DNA from: Sindora glabra
Taxonomy: Eukaryota; Streptophyta; Magnoliopsida; Fabales; Fabaceae
Direction: 5' to 3'
Assembly: GCA_020226215.1 (NCBI GenBank)
Contig: CM035227.1
Coordinates: forward strand, 21,641,866-21,705,865
Length of the DNA stretch: 64,000 nucleotides
Shown: positions 1 to 12,142 of the stretch, piece by piece
Position numbering within the stretch: the first letter of the stretch is position 1
How the letters are laid out: the number at the start of each line of letters is the position of its first letter
Made by a program: the position numbers and the translations under genes
The notes under the pieces: generated by a model
What the model was told of the DNA's origin: nothing
Database searches by the model: none
The model's input: only the letters and a program-made list of their open reading frames with translations

Positions 1-33
1 TTGAATGTATCTTAGACGTTAAAACTTACATCA

Positions 34-36
<3 letters not shown>

Positions 37-90
<54 letters not shown>
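37..90. repeat. (TA)n microsatellite
   Basis: An uninterrupted AT dinucleotide run of about 27 units. It is the first of several long (TA)n tracts in the window and has no coding content. Confidence 0.97.
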
Positions 91-93
<3 letters not shown>

Positions 94-1482
94 GATGTGA
101 TATATCGTGTGAGAAGTCTTTTTATATAAATTATGATCATTAGATTTTGAATTAATATTAAATTTAGAACATAATTGAAGGTCATATGATCATTTAAAAG
201 GATTATATGATCAGAGAAAAAAATCATACGATTTTATATTTTAATTCTATTCCTTCAATATTATATCTAATGACCATAATTTATTCATCTCATTTTTATA
301 TGAAAATACTCTTCTCTCTTTTTTTTTCCCTCTCTCTCTCTTTCTATATATATAAATGTATATAATTAAATATTTTGAATAATGTCAATTAATTACCACT
401 AATAAAAGCAATCCAAATTCTCATTGATCTTTAAGGCCTTTTTAGATGATATATACCTTTATTTTTACTTTTTTTTATAATGAAGTGGAATGCTTGGACA
501 TCATTTGACTTATATAAAAAATAAATTCTTACTAAAAGTTACATTTTCTAAAAAGTAATTTTTTATGTAAAATTCTTGAAAAGTTTGTAAAGTTATATAG
601 TTAATACCGAAAAAGTGACATTTCTTAAACAATATCTTTCTATATATTTGATTTAACTTTAAATTTTTCAAGAAACATTAAGAAAATAAATATTATATCC
701 TTAATATTATTTTAATATATATTAATAAATTTAAATTATTTTTAGTTTCTCTTCTTTGATACATATATGTATTATCCTTTACATCATAATTTTTATTAAC
801 TCACATTTTTATATTTTACATAAAGAAATTAAAATAACTCATAATTTTATATCTTTCATAAAATAATTAAATTAGCACATAACTCATAATTTATATTTTT
901 TGAAAAATTGATTTATTTTTAAAATACATATATTATATATCTATCTAAAATAATTTAAAATCAAAAGGCACATAATACATTAATTAGTCACATTTTTTTA
1001 AAAAAATCATATTGTTTAAAATTTTTATTTTCATTCCTATGTATTCCATTAGTTATTAAAAACATAGGTAAGCCACTTCCTATATAAAAAAAGAGGATAA
1101 AATTATTATTAATTAAAAATAATAAAAGTAATATTATATTTATAATTATAAAAGATACAAGAAGTAAATTTTACTAAAGAAAGAGTAAATAAGTCACTTT
1201 TTAGATTTTATGAAAAATAAAATTTCTTAAAAAATTTTACTTTCCTCGCTTTATCACATAATAACTAATTAAATAACTTATTCTTTATTTACTTTTTAAA
1301 AAGTTATATTTCCATATAATTTTTAAGAATCAAACGAGTCCTTATAATAATTGCAGAGATAAATGATTGAAAGACCAATTGTATTAAACAACATTAGGAC
1401 TTAGGTCATCTGCACTTTGCTGATTACAACCATCAAGAGAATGCAGTCCAATATTACGCCCAGCTTCCCATTACGCGGAGTC
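91..1482. other. AT-rich intergenic DNA, no gene seen
   Basis: Very AT-rich with no credible reading frame. Its part from about 430 to 1340 has loosely inverted ends next to TTA triplets (AAGGCC on the left, GAGTCCTTA on the right) and shares short AT-rich motifs with the candidate MITE at 3828-4463. That match is too weak to call an element. Confidence 0.5.
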
Positions 1483-1485
1483 TTA

Positions 1486-3153
1486 GGGTATGTTTGGCTG
1501 GAGGTGAAAATGGGAGGGAATGTAAATGGAGGGGGGTGGAAATGGAGGGGAAGGAAATAGAGGTGAAAATAATTTCACCTGAGTTGTTTGGAATGGGTGA
1601 AAATAGAGGGGGAAGGAAATGTGAATGAGTGAAATGACTAAAATATCCTTTTGTTATGTTATGTTGATATAGTTATAATATTATTTAGTAAAATTAAATA
1701 ACAAATAATTTATGGATGAAGGAAAATATGTTAAATTTTTTTTTTCTGAATACTAACATATTTAAAAAATTATAATTTTTTATTTTCATATAATTAATAA
1801 ATATTAAAAATTTTGCATTATATTTTAAAAAAATACTTATGGTGAGGTAGTAAAATTATTATATTATCATTGTTTAAATTACTTTTAAATTTAATTATTA
1901 TTAAATAATATTTTTTGAGAGATTATAAATTTAATATTTGATTAAATTTAATGATATATTAATAATTTATTATAAGCTTTTGATATAGTAATCCACCTAA
2001 TAAATTTATCAATCTTTTATATACTTATTTTAGACAGATTTATGTAGAGTTACAGACTTTTTTTAGCACATACAACATATTAGCCTTTTTTTTTAACATA
2101 TGAAATTAATATAATTCATAAGATTGTGTTATACTTACAATAAATATATATGTATATGTATGTGTATATATATGATAAATTAAATTTTATCAATAATAAT
2201 TTTTTAACACAATTATGTCTAATAAGTAATTGTTTGAATCAAATTACAGTCGAAGACGATGTTGATAAAAAGATCTTCACCATCGCATTACGATGGTGTA
2301 GACGGAATATCCCATCCTTTAAAACAGATCTTGGAATGGCACTTTTTTTTTTTAGCTCTGTGATATATTATCAAATATATTTATATACATATATATTAAA
2401 TTAATAATTTTTTAAAACATATTACATAACAATATATCGATAATCACCTGTGACAGTGCACCGCATCTTTTATTCAACTTATCTTTCTGTTTAGCAGTAG
2501 GGCAAGCCGAGTGAATTCCATTTCCAGAAAGCTTGTTAACTCCGTCGGCGGGCGACAGAGCCAATCAGTATCAGTCAAGAATTTTCTATATTATTCGGTC
2601 ATAGGATATATCTTATTCTCATTCATAATTAAAAAGTAGAAATTAATTATTAATTTTATTATTTATTTATCAACTTTTATGCCAATTTTTCTTCATGTAT
2701 ATATGCATACTACACTTCCGGCAGCAGGTGCCCACCATCACTAGCGACCATTTCACCGAGAAGCACCGAACTCCACCCCTGCCAACATCCACCAGCAGAG
2801 CAGAAGAACATGACGAAGGAAGGGAGCATACCTAACGGGAGGTTCGATCTGAGCAACTAGCAGCGGAGGAAGGATGAGAAATGCAGACAAATCGGACTGC
2901 GGTGGGAGTTCCTTGCTCCTCTGTTTCCAGGGGCATCAGTTGGAAAATGAAGGCAAGAAGTCCACTTTTCACCCGATTTCACCCCAAATAGGAGAGGGGA
3001 CATTTACGCCTGGGGCCACGTCTTTTCAGAGTTTACATTTCGCTCCCGCGCATTTTCGCATCTTAGCCAAATGGGTGAAATTAGCAATTTCACCCCTAAT
3101 TTCACCCGGACACTTCCTCCCCCCCTCTGATTTTGCCCGTTCCAAACAGGGCG
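1486..3153. mobile_element. Candidate non-autonomous TTA-flanked DNA transposon (PIF/Harbinger-like)
   Basis: Seen: TTA triplets at 1483-1485 and 3154-3156 flank inverted ends, GGGTATGTTTGG on the left and CGCCCTGTTTGG (reverse complement) on the right. Just inside both ends lie GGTGAAAAT/GGTGAAATT motifs and G-rich runs in inverted orientation. The interior (about 1.67 kb) is AT-rich and has no transposase. Known: PIF/Harbinger and Tourist elements duplicate a TTA target and often have termini with TGTTTGG. Inference: a deletion derivative of such an element. The end match is only about two thirds of positions, so a chance pairing is possible. Confidence 0.4.
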
Positions 3154-3156
3154 TTA

Positions 3157-3824
3157 GAGTGCAGTCTTCTAGGGTCCCCATTGAATCGAAAACATATACA
3201 GTGAAAGAAACAGAAGGCCAAAGAGAATACGAAATGGGCATTATACTCTCGGAGGGAGGAAAAGAGATGTTTGACATAACACTTCAAAATTTTTTAAATT
3301 TAAAATGATATGATAAATTTTAATTATAATTATTTTTTAAAAAATATAATTAAATAATTTTTAGTATTATTATATTATCTTAAATTTTAAAACCTCTAAA
3401 ATAACGTATAATTTACGGCTGAAAGAACGGGCAAGAGATCGTCATCAAAGGAAAGCAAAGGATGCGTGGTGCGAACTGTGGAGCTGTGGTGGCTGTTGCT
3501 GCTGCATGCAATACAACTGATCCATATATTCTGCGCCATCCGATACGGTGTGGCCAACAACAGCCTACATACCACATCACATTACATCATCCATCCGTCC
3601 ATATATATAATTGTATAAAAATCATCATCATTTAGAATTAATTAATAAATAGATTTAGAGTCCTCTTTTTTAATTTAATTTTTATTATCAAATTTATTAT
3701 ATTTTTATTAAAATTCATATTAAAAAATGAGAAAATCTATTTCTTTGACAATATAACAAAAGGGGGAGATTGCATATGCTCCGCATTGCCATGTTGTACG
3801 GTTAAAATTAATTATTGCTTTCAC
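3157..3824. other. Intergenic DNA with a GC-richer patch, unidentified
   Basis: The part from about 3440 to 3560 is richer in GC and more complex than its surroundings, but no reading frame or known motif is recognised. The rest is AT-rich. Confidence 0.4.
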
Positions 3825-3827
3825 TTA

Positions 3828-4463
3828 GAGCCCGTTTGATTTGTTTCAATTGTATTAAAAGTTTTATTTATAGAAAAATAAGAAATAAAAGGTTGTTTGG
3901 TTGGTTATTATCTAATAAATTGAAGGAAGTAGAACTTTTTTAAAAGTCCTATTGCCTACAAAGTATGAGAAATTATTTATTCACTTTCTCCGAATAAGTT
4001 TTATTTCTTATACTATTTACGAATACAAAGATAAAATTATTCTCTTTAAATTTAATTAATGACAACTAAAATTTATAAATTTGTATTATAATAATATTGA
4101 GGATATAGTAATTATTTTATTAATATTTTCTAAAATATTTAAAGTTAAACTAATCAAAATATAAGAAGTTATTTTCTAGGAAGTATTATTTTTTATATAT
4201 CAACCAAACAACTTTAAGCACTTCTTAGAAAGTTCGCATAAAAAGTTATTTTTTTAGAAATTCAATTTTTTGTGAGAAGTCACTTTTTAGGATATTCAAA
4301 ATTAAAAAAAAATATAAGAAATTACTACTTTTTAGAAAATATTATTTCCTATGTATCGATTAAATAATTTTAAATACTTTCTAATAAATTCATATGAAAA
4401 GTTATTTTCTTAAAAATTCAATTTCTTGCAAAAAGTTACTTTCTGTACAAGTCAAATGACTTC
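3828..4463. mobile_element. Candidate TTA-flanked MITE
   Basis: TTA triplets at 3825-3827 and 4464-4466 flank a 636-bp AT-rich segment. Its ends are inverted: GAGCCCGTTTGATTTG on the left against GAAGTCATTTGACTTG (reverse complement) on the right, 11 of 16 positions identical. The interior holds repeated AGTTACTTTTTAG-like motifs on both strands. There is no coding capacity. This fits a non-autonomous MITE of the same kind as 1486-3153, but identity is modest. Confidence 0.4.
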
Positions 4464-4466
4464 TTA

Positions 4467-5339
4467 GATTACTTTGGTTTGAGAAAGCATCCATTCATAT
4501 TACCAAATATATTTTTCATGAAAATATAATTCTAAAGTATTAAAATGGTAATAATATATTTTTAATTTAATATTAGATTTGAAGAATATAATAAAAATAA
4601 TATTTTTATTAAAAAATACTTTGTTTTACTATCATATTATTAAGTTTCATTTTTTTTAACTAAATTATATAAGAAATATATCACTCCTTTGTTCTATACT
4701 AACAAAATAAATTTCCCAACAAAAAAAAATCTACCAATTAAACAAATGAAATCTAAAGTTTCATTTATTTTAATGGAAAATATTTCTCATAAAATTAGTT
4801 GTAAAATGACATGACAAGAAAAAATACTTTATTTATTTAATATTGAATATAAAAATTTGAGAAAATAAATTCTTTTTTATATAAGAATTTGGATATAGTA
4901 TCTTTTTAAACCATAAATATAAAAGATATGTCACTCTTTCATTACTATACATATAAATAATATTTTTCTATGAAAAATATCTTTCAACAAAATAAAAGGA
5001 GTTTTTATAAATACACATTTTAAGGACTTTTGTCATATAATTAATTTTAAATTACTCCTTTAATTTCCTTTTAAGTATCATTTTAAAGAGAAATTTTTAT
5101 CTTTTTTTATTTGTCAATTTAGGAAATCAAGAATGTATTTATTCTCTTGTTTTAAATATTACTCCTACTATCATTCACACCTCTTAGAAATTATGATTTA
5201 TTTTTATTCATTTATTTTAGTATTTATAGGCATGTGTATTTTTAGTAACTATTGTGAATGTAATTATATAATATTTTAATAGTGAAAATTAGAGTTTCAT
5301 GATGAATATAAAAAGTATTAAGTTAATTAAGTAATTGTG
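4467..5339. other. AT-rich intergenic DNA, nothing recognised
   Basis: No open reading frame with recognisable content, no RNA gene and no clear repeat boundary is seen. Confidence 0.5.
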
Positions 5340-5661
5340 TAAAATTGGATTTGAATAAAAGGTGTATGGAGAATATTTAAAGTCACTTTTTTCTAAAATC
5401 CCCTGATTGCCCCTATAATTATCAAAATACCTTTACTACCACTAAAACACTAACTTACCCTTACTTCCCCTAATTTTGCCTAGCAAAATAACTGACTTTC
5501 ACCTTCCCTTCATTTTTCTACAATTTTTCATCTCAAATTTTTCCAAATTCAAGCAAGAAATATCAAGGAAACTCAAGAAAACACTCATCTTCTACTCTTT
5601 AACAAGGTGGCCTTTTCGATTCATGAAATTTCTTGAAGCTTTGATGAAATTTTGGTTAAAA

Positions 5662-6637
5662 GGGGGATTTAGAAGACTTTTTTAAGTTAAATGAATGTTA
5701 TACAGAGCAATCCTTACCATTTAGAATCTCACCTTCTCTTCTCCATACAACTTGTAGGTAGATAATTTATTTAAATCTAAGACTTTACTTGTTAGTTTGT
5801 TTATTTTATCATCTTAAATAATGGTGTTAATGATTTAATGATTTTTATTGTTAAAAAATTATGTTTTGAAATGATTTAATATTATTTATGGTCGTAAATT
5901 GAGTAGACATGATATACTTATGTTGAATTATGATTTATTTGAAAAATATATGTTAAGTTAAGAGAAAAATGACTATTTCTACAATATTTCATAACTACCT
6001 TGCAAAATATAGGCTTCATACTCAAGTATATAAGCAAGTATGGCTTCAAAAATTTAGGGTTTGTACTTAAGTATGGCTTTAAAAAATTAAGTAAACATTA
6101 TTTACTTATGTTGAATTATGATTCATTTGAAAAATATATGTTAATTTAGGAGAGAAATGAGCATTTCTACAATGTTTCATAGCTACCTTACAAAATATGG
6201 GCTTTGTACTCGAGTATATAAGTGAGTATGGCTTCAAAAAGGGGGATTTGGAAGACTTTTTCGATTTTAAGTTAAATGAATGTTATACAGGGCAATTCTT
6301 ACCATTTAGAATCTCACCTCCTTTCCTTCATACAACTTATAGGTAGATAATCTATTCAGATCTAAGACTTTACTTGTTAGTTTATTTATTTTATCATCTT
6401 AAATATTGGTGTTGATGATTCAATGATTTTTATTGTTGAAAAGTTATATTTTGAGATGATTTAATATTATTTATGGTTGTAAATTAAGAAGACATGATAT
6501 ACTTATGTTGAATTATGATTTATTTTAAAAATATATGTTAATTTAAATAGGAATGACCATTTCTACAATGTTCTATAGCTACCTTATAAAATATGGGCTT
6601 TTTGCTTAAGTATATAAGCAAGTATGGCTTCAAAAAT
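5662..6637. repeat. Imperfect tandem duplication (about 580-bp period)
   Basis: The segment beginning GGGGGATTT at 5662 recurs at 6241 with high similarity over about 390 bp, including shared strings TTAAATGAATGTTATACAG and ACTTTACTTGTTAGTTT. Between them, 6060-6240 is a partial third copy of the end of the unit (TTATGTTGAATTATGATT and TATAAGTGAGTATGGC). It is non-coding and lies inside the retroelement-like repeat, so it is probably an unequal-crossover product within it. Confidence 0.85.
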
Positions 6638-6942
6638 TGCTCTTTAGATGCCTATAATTGAATAGTATGGTAAAAACAATATGGGTGCTCTTTGGATGAT
6701 TATAAACAAGTATATATGCAAGTACGAGCATAAAAATTATTCTTTAGTTACCTATAGTTGAGTACATACTTAAGTATAATTGCTTATACTTAAGTATATA
6801 CTTGAGTATGCTAGATGACATTTTTTATATCAATTTTAAAAAGGTCATATTTCTTTTGTTTTATGTCTATTTTTAGCAAACTACTTATCATTAGAAACGA
6901 AATTGGGTCTATTTTCATATGAAATTGGTTTCAAAACCAATA

Positions 6943-7010
6943 TTATATATATAGATATATAGATATATATATATATATAGATATATATATATATATATGT
7001 ATGTATATAT
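6943..7010. repeat. (TA)n microsatellite with GATA interruptions
   Basis: An AT dinucleotide tract broken by a few AGATAT units, inside the retroelement-like repeat. Confidence 0.95.
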
Positions 7011-7888
7011 TACTAAAATATTGGATGAAGATTAATAAGCTAAGATTGAGAAAAATTAGATTTTTGGGTTTAACTTACACAAGGCATAATTTACTTAAAA
7101 CCTAACCATTTTATATAAAAGATTGGTTAATAGAATGCTTATTGAATCTATTTTCATGTGAAGTATTATCTATAAATAATAAATTAGAATTTTTTTAAGT
7201 TATTATGAGATATACCCCTAAAATGATTGAAGTGAGCATATACTTAAGTATAGCATCCATAATTATTTTCAGGTTACTAATACTTGAGTATATATTCAAG
7301 TATAAGATTCCCAATGGCTAGAAATTAATTCTAAAATTATATACTTAAGTACATACTCGAGTATAGACTTGTATTACCTATATGTTCATTTATTATGATG
7401 TAGAAACACATGGTAAGCTTATATAGTAATGTTTATATTATTAATTACTTATGAATGATATAAATTATAAATGTAATTATAATGCCCATAAGGGATTATA
7501 TTTTTGTTTGAAATAAGTTGTGAATGAATAATATGAAAGGGATGGTTTTATATTTGAGATATAATATTCCATTAGATTCTGGTGCTCATTTGTGAAGAGT
7601 ACAAGATAGGCCCTAATGGGATAAGATAATATTTGTAATAACTATCGAGAGGCATAAGATGATTTAATTTTTCCTTGTGTCATTATAAGGAACATTGTGA
7701 TGGTAAATAAGAATTGTGATATAGAACGACATACTTATGGATTATATAATTGTCTACTTGGTAATTAAGTATTTACTTATTAAATCTTTGACTCACTATT
7801 TAATCATTTCTTTCTTTTTAAATATATTTGTAAAAGCTCCTTTACCTCTACTAATTTTGTCATAATCTGAACTGAATCATGATCAACA

Positions 7889-10239
7889 TGGATCTTGATA
7901 CCCAGTATCCACCTATTTCACCACTAATTTTTCTAATTTTACCTAATGAAAATCTCTCTATTTTCGTTGAAACTTAAATTATACTATAAATTATTGTAGA
8001 AGAATGGACAAAGTTCCTTTATTTTTTAACACTTTTTGAGGTCCACTCGCTCTAAATAACAAAATCTGTATTCTTTACAAATGCAACAGCATTGTCAACA
8101 TACACAATACTACATAACCTTAATCTGTATACATAGGTAAATGATTTAACATATCAAGTGTTGAATCAATATAATCTTTATATGTATATTTTAATCTTAA
8201 TCCAACTATTAGAATTTACAATTAGGTCATTTTTTATTTTCTACAAATATAGTTAGCTCAAAGTAGTCAACTCAACCTAAAAACATTAAAAAACAAACGA
8301 AATAAATTATAAAAACTCAATGAGTATATATCTGCTACTATTAAACATCAATTCAATTATATTAAATAGTCGTATACAAATAAGGCATTTGATTAAAAAA
8401 ATGAATGCAAACTAAATTTCCTAAATTTCTAAACTGTACAAAGTTAAACCTCAAGTAGACTATTTACCTGCATGCAACTTATATTCCATATTTCATAGTA
8501 TAAGTTATAGTATTCTTAACCATTCACTTGGTATATAAAATCATTATTATATCACACATAATCTATTCTGAGCGATCATCACATTCACAAGTAGCTAGTA
8601 AGTTTCAATCATATCAAATCATCACCATCATATCAATAAAAGATATTCAATCATAAACAAGTTTTCATGTTATATCATAAATGCATATCAATCAAAATGG
8701 ACACACATACATCTATATTTTGGCTCTCGGTCTAGCCTTATACTCTACTCGCTTTTCTATCTTTATTCTTCTCAGGCTAACCTTATATCTTACCCACTTT
8801 TTTATCAAAAATTTCCTATTCGCCTACCACATCATCACCCTTATCATATTTTTCATTTCTAATGCCACTCATAGCATAATTCACATTATAATATGCACAA
8901 TAAAACTTAGCTTTATAAATCATAATTTCAATGCAAGCTCAATACAAATCAGTAATTCATCATCATAGGGTAATCAAGGCATATAGCATAATATATAAAT
9001 AGCAGTACCACCATGACTTCTAGCATGGCCACAACACTTATTCATATCCCAATACAAATCACATTATAGTTATCAACGTAGAAGTGATAATATAATTTCA
9101 AGCACAATATAAATATCATTTACAATCGCAACTCAATTATAATAATTTATAACGCCATATATGCTTCAAGAGCCTGTTTTAACATTTTCTTAAGCAGATA
9201 ATTACTAACTCATCATATGTATCATTCTCAAGTTATTCATACATGGTTCCAATATTAATTTTATAGTATACTACGATTCACAGTAAATTTATAGATGATT
9301 TGACACATAATCAATGCTACTTATAGGAAGGATTATAAAAATATAACATTTAAATATATTATTATTAAGATATACGTTTAGAGTGAGATATATACTCACT
9401 TAATGGTATGCATCCACTATAGAAAACTCAGGGTAATTCATCTTCGCCTTTCTCTTATCTTCCTAGTTCACTACTTATAATAATAAAATTATAAGTACAT
9501 GAACACTACTTATCTTCCTTTTGAACATTATAAGTTCAGAGTTAAATCATGATGTAATATCACTCCATGTTATCACTCCTTACATTTATAATTCCTAAGA
9601 TTAACCATTAACTCAAATATATTGTTATTTAGGGATTTTTAGATTAAAACCTTATAAATATAAATATTAGAACTTGAAGCTTTAAAAAAATGCTTGTTTT
9701 CTATTACTTAAATATCCTAAGTCATCATTTTCTTTATTTTCAAATATTTCATTGAAAAATTAAACATTTTTATAGATAACAGATTTTTTGAATCTAAATA
9801 TGAACAATTAGAATATTAAAACTTTTGTTTTAAGGATACTTTGATCACATCCTTTTGTAAAATTATACATTAAATTTTTGATAATGTTAACTCTATTTCA
9901 AAGAAACCAAACTTCATATTTTATAGACCTTTTCTTATATCAAAACCATATAAGCGTAAAAAAACTTTAATCATCTCATTCAACCTTCTTATAACATAAA
10001 TTTCTAATTTTCATATGTATTATCATATACTTAAGATACTTATAAATGGGCTTTTCTAATCTAAGCTCCCAACAAAATATAAAAGTTTCATGTTCTAAAA
10101 AGGCTCCAATCATCTAGCTTTATATAAATATACATATGTGTTTCTATATCTTAGTTCCATTTAAATAAAATTAACAAATCACATTTAGGGATACCTTAAA
10201 CCATGCATAAATATTTTATGGTGATAGAATGTAATGTCC

Positions 10240-10313
<74 letters not shown>

Positions 10314-11481
10314 AATTATCTTATCCCAACATTTTACAACATAAAGATTATATTTTTCATATGCATTATCATATACATCACACATATAAAAATGAGTTTT
10401 CTAGATCATGCATGGATCTTCCAAAATAATAAGATGTAATGATCTATATACATTTTAATCATCTTATTATAGCACTTTATAATATAAAAATCATATTTTG
10501 CTAAGCTATAATCACTTATCTCATGCATAAAAAAAGGGTTTCTTTGCTTCAATCTAAATCATCATTAAAATATAGGTTTTTTTGTATAAAAACACTCACC
10601 ACAAGCTCAAAGGGATTGTTGGCAACTCACTGGGAATGAAACAACGTCGAATGTTGGCTACTAAAAAAGAGAGCAAAGGCTCTCTACTACCGACTAAACA
10701 CCTTGATTTACTATTTTTTTGTATGTTAACAGCAATGGTGGTTAGGCGAAAGAGGCTCGATGACCAATGTAACTCCTTATGGTAGCAAAAAAATTAGAAA
10801 ATATTAAGAAAGAAGATGTGGTGGCTGAACTAGTTTATTGCACGTTTGATACTTCCAATTAACACTTCTTCCAGTAAGCTAGGTGGAAGAACATGACAGC
10901 AAATGATGGTAGCAACATTACTGACACTAGAAATGGTAGCTACAGTGATAAACCCAGATGAAATCACAGGAAAGAGAGGGAAAGGAGGGAGAGAAAAGAA
11001 AGCCAAAGAATAAAGAGAGATGGAGAAGTAAAAGAAGTAAAAATGTGCTTTGGGTTTTGATTTGGTACTTCTTGCATACTATAGGTTCACTCCCTCTTTT
11101 GAATCTCAACTCTTCATTCTTAAATTTAATTGTAGCCATTCATTTATTTTCAAGCTTTCTTATTGTATAAAATTCTCTTTCCTATTAAATTCAGTTTCCT
11201 AGCTCCAAGATTCCATCTTTTCTAAAATTATTAGAAGAATAATTTAATTATAAGTACACATATAATTAATTATATATTTATCATAATTTATTGCATCCTA
11301 ATAATATTTGGATAACCTATCCATTATATAAAATCATTATATTATCCTATAACTGAAATTCCATTTTTTTATATATTTCACCTTAGTATATATACAAACA
11401 ATTTAACTTTCCTTTTTAATTAAAATAAATATTTCCAAGTCTCTAGTAATGGAACTTTAAATATCAGCTCGGGATATTACA
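7889..11481 (-). repeat. LTR-like repeat, copy A
   Basis: Copy A and copy B (12143-15402) are collinear over most of their length. Shared strings include AATGCCACT followed by GCATAATTCACAT (8861 and 13134), CACCACCATG with GCATGGCCACAA (9007 and 13285), and CTACATAAC (8111 and 12361). Read on the minus strand, copy A begins TGTAATATCCCGAGC and would end TCCA, which resembles plant Ty3/gypsy LTR starts with 5'-TG and CA-3'. No reverse transcriptase, integrase or flanking duplication is seen. It could be a long LTR or a large retrotransposon derivative. Confidence 0.45.
10240..10310. repeat. (TA)n microsatellite
   Basis: About 35 AT units with one C interruption near the left edge, inside LTR-like copy A. 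It is absent at the matching place in copy B, so it expanded after the copies separated. Confidence 0.95.
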
Positions 11482-12142
11482 AATTCGGCATGAGTAAATC
11501 CTTTGTAACTTATTTAGCAAAGAAGTTATAGTTGTAGATAATGTGATTAATTTTAGGCCTTGTATATAAGTAGACAAAATTTCTATACAAACTATATTTT
11601 GTATATGCTTTGGGTGTGATTATAAAATTACTATTTCTTAAATCTTGTATAATTTTACTAATTGTAAGGTTTAGATTAGGCTTGTGGATACTAAAAATAA
11701 GTTTTATATCAATCATGGCTTGGCAATTTATGACACAATTGAAATAAATATTTAATAATTTTATTTACTAGTTGACTTTTAATAAAGGATATATAAGTAA
11801 ATTACAAGTCATCTCACTTAAGATTAATGTTATTTATTATATTCTTTAATTTTTATACATTAATTTAAAATGACACTAAAAAAAAAAGAATTCAAGGAGT
11901 CTTTTACTAGACCTTTACTAAATACAATACATGCTTATTTGTGAAGATGTTAGTTTTTCTATAATTTCAAACTTCACTTCAAATGGATAACAAGGTACCA
12001 ACCCATGCACAAAATATCTAAAGGCGATAGAAATAAGTAAATTGAAGTAACTTTCGAAAAAACTTTAATTAAGATAATGATAAACTTCATTATTAAAATT
12101 TAAATTTTTTATGTTTAATCATTGAGAAAAATATATTAAACA
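11482..12142. other. Spacer between the two LTR-like copies, nothing recognised
   Basis: 661 bp of AT-rich DNA. No primer-binding site, polypurine tract or gag/pol coding sequence is visible, so the two flanking copies cannot be shown to be the LTRs of one element. Confidence 0.4.

Larger units (their letters stand above)
5340..7888. repeat. Degenerate retroelement-like repeat
   Basis: Non-coding, moderately AT-rich DNA. Its opening (GGTGTATGGAGAATATTTAA, then a GATTGCCCC motif and later CAAGCAAGAA) loosely resembles the reverse complement of the 15.0-15.2 kb part of the LTR-like repeat at 12143-15402. The same style of sequence recurs at about 29250-31130. Many ACTTAAGTATA-type motifs are scattered between 6000 and 7400. 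It ends where the repeat at 7889 begins, which suggests an older copy interrupted by a later insertion. The family is not identified. Confidence 0.35.

Noticed and set aside
434..1339. Possible further TTA-flanked MITE
   Set aside because: The ends align at only about 10 of 14 positions in AT-rich DNA, and the flanking triplets fit only after shifting one end.
10203..10439. 78-codon frame with long Y-I repeat
   Set aside because: It is the translation of a (TA)n microsatellite.
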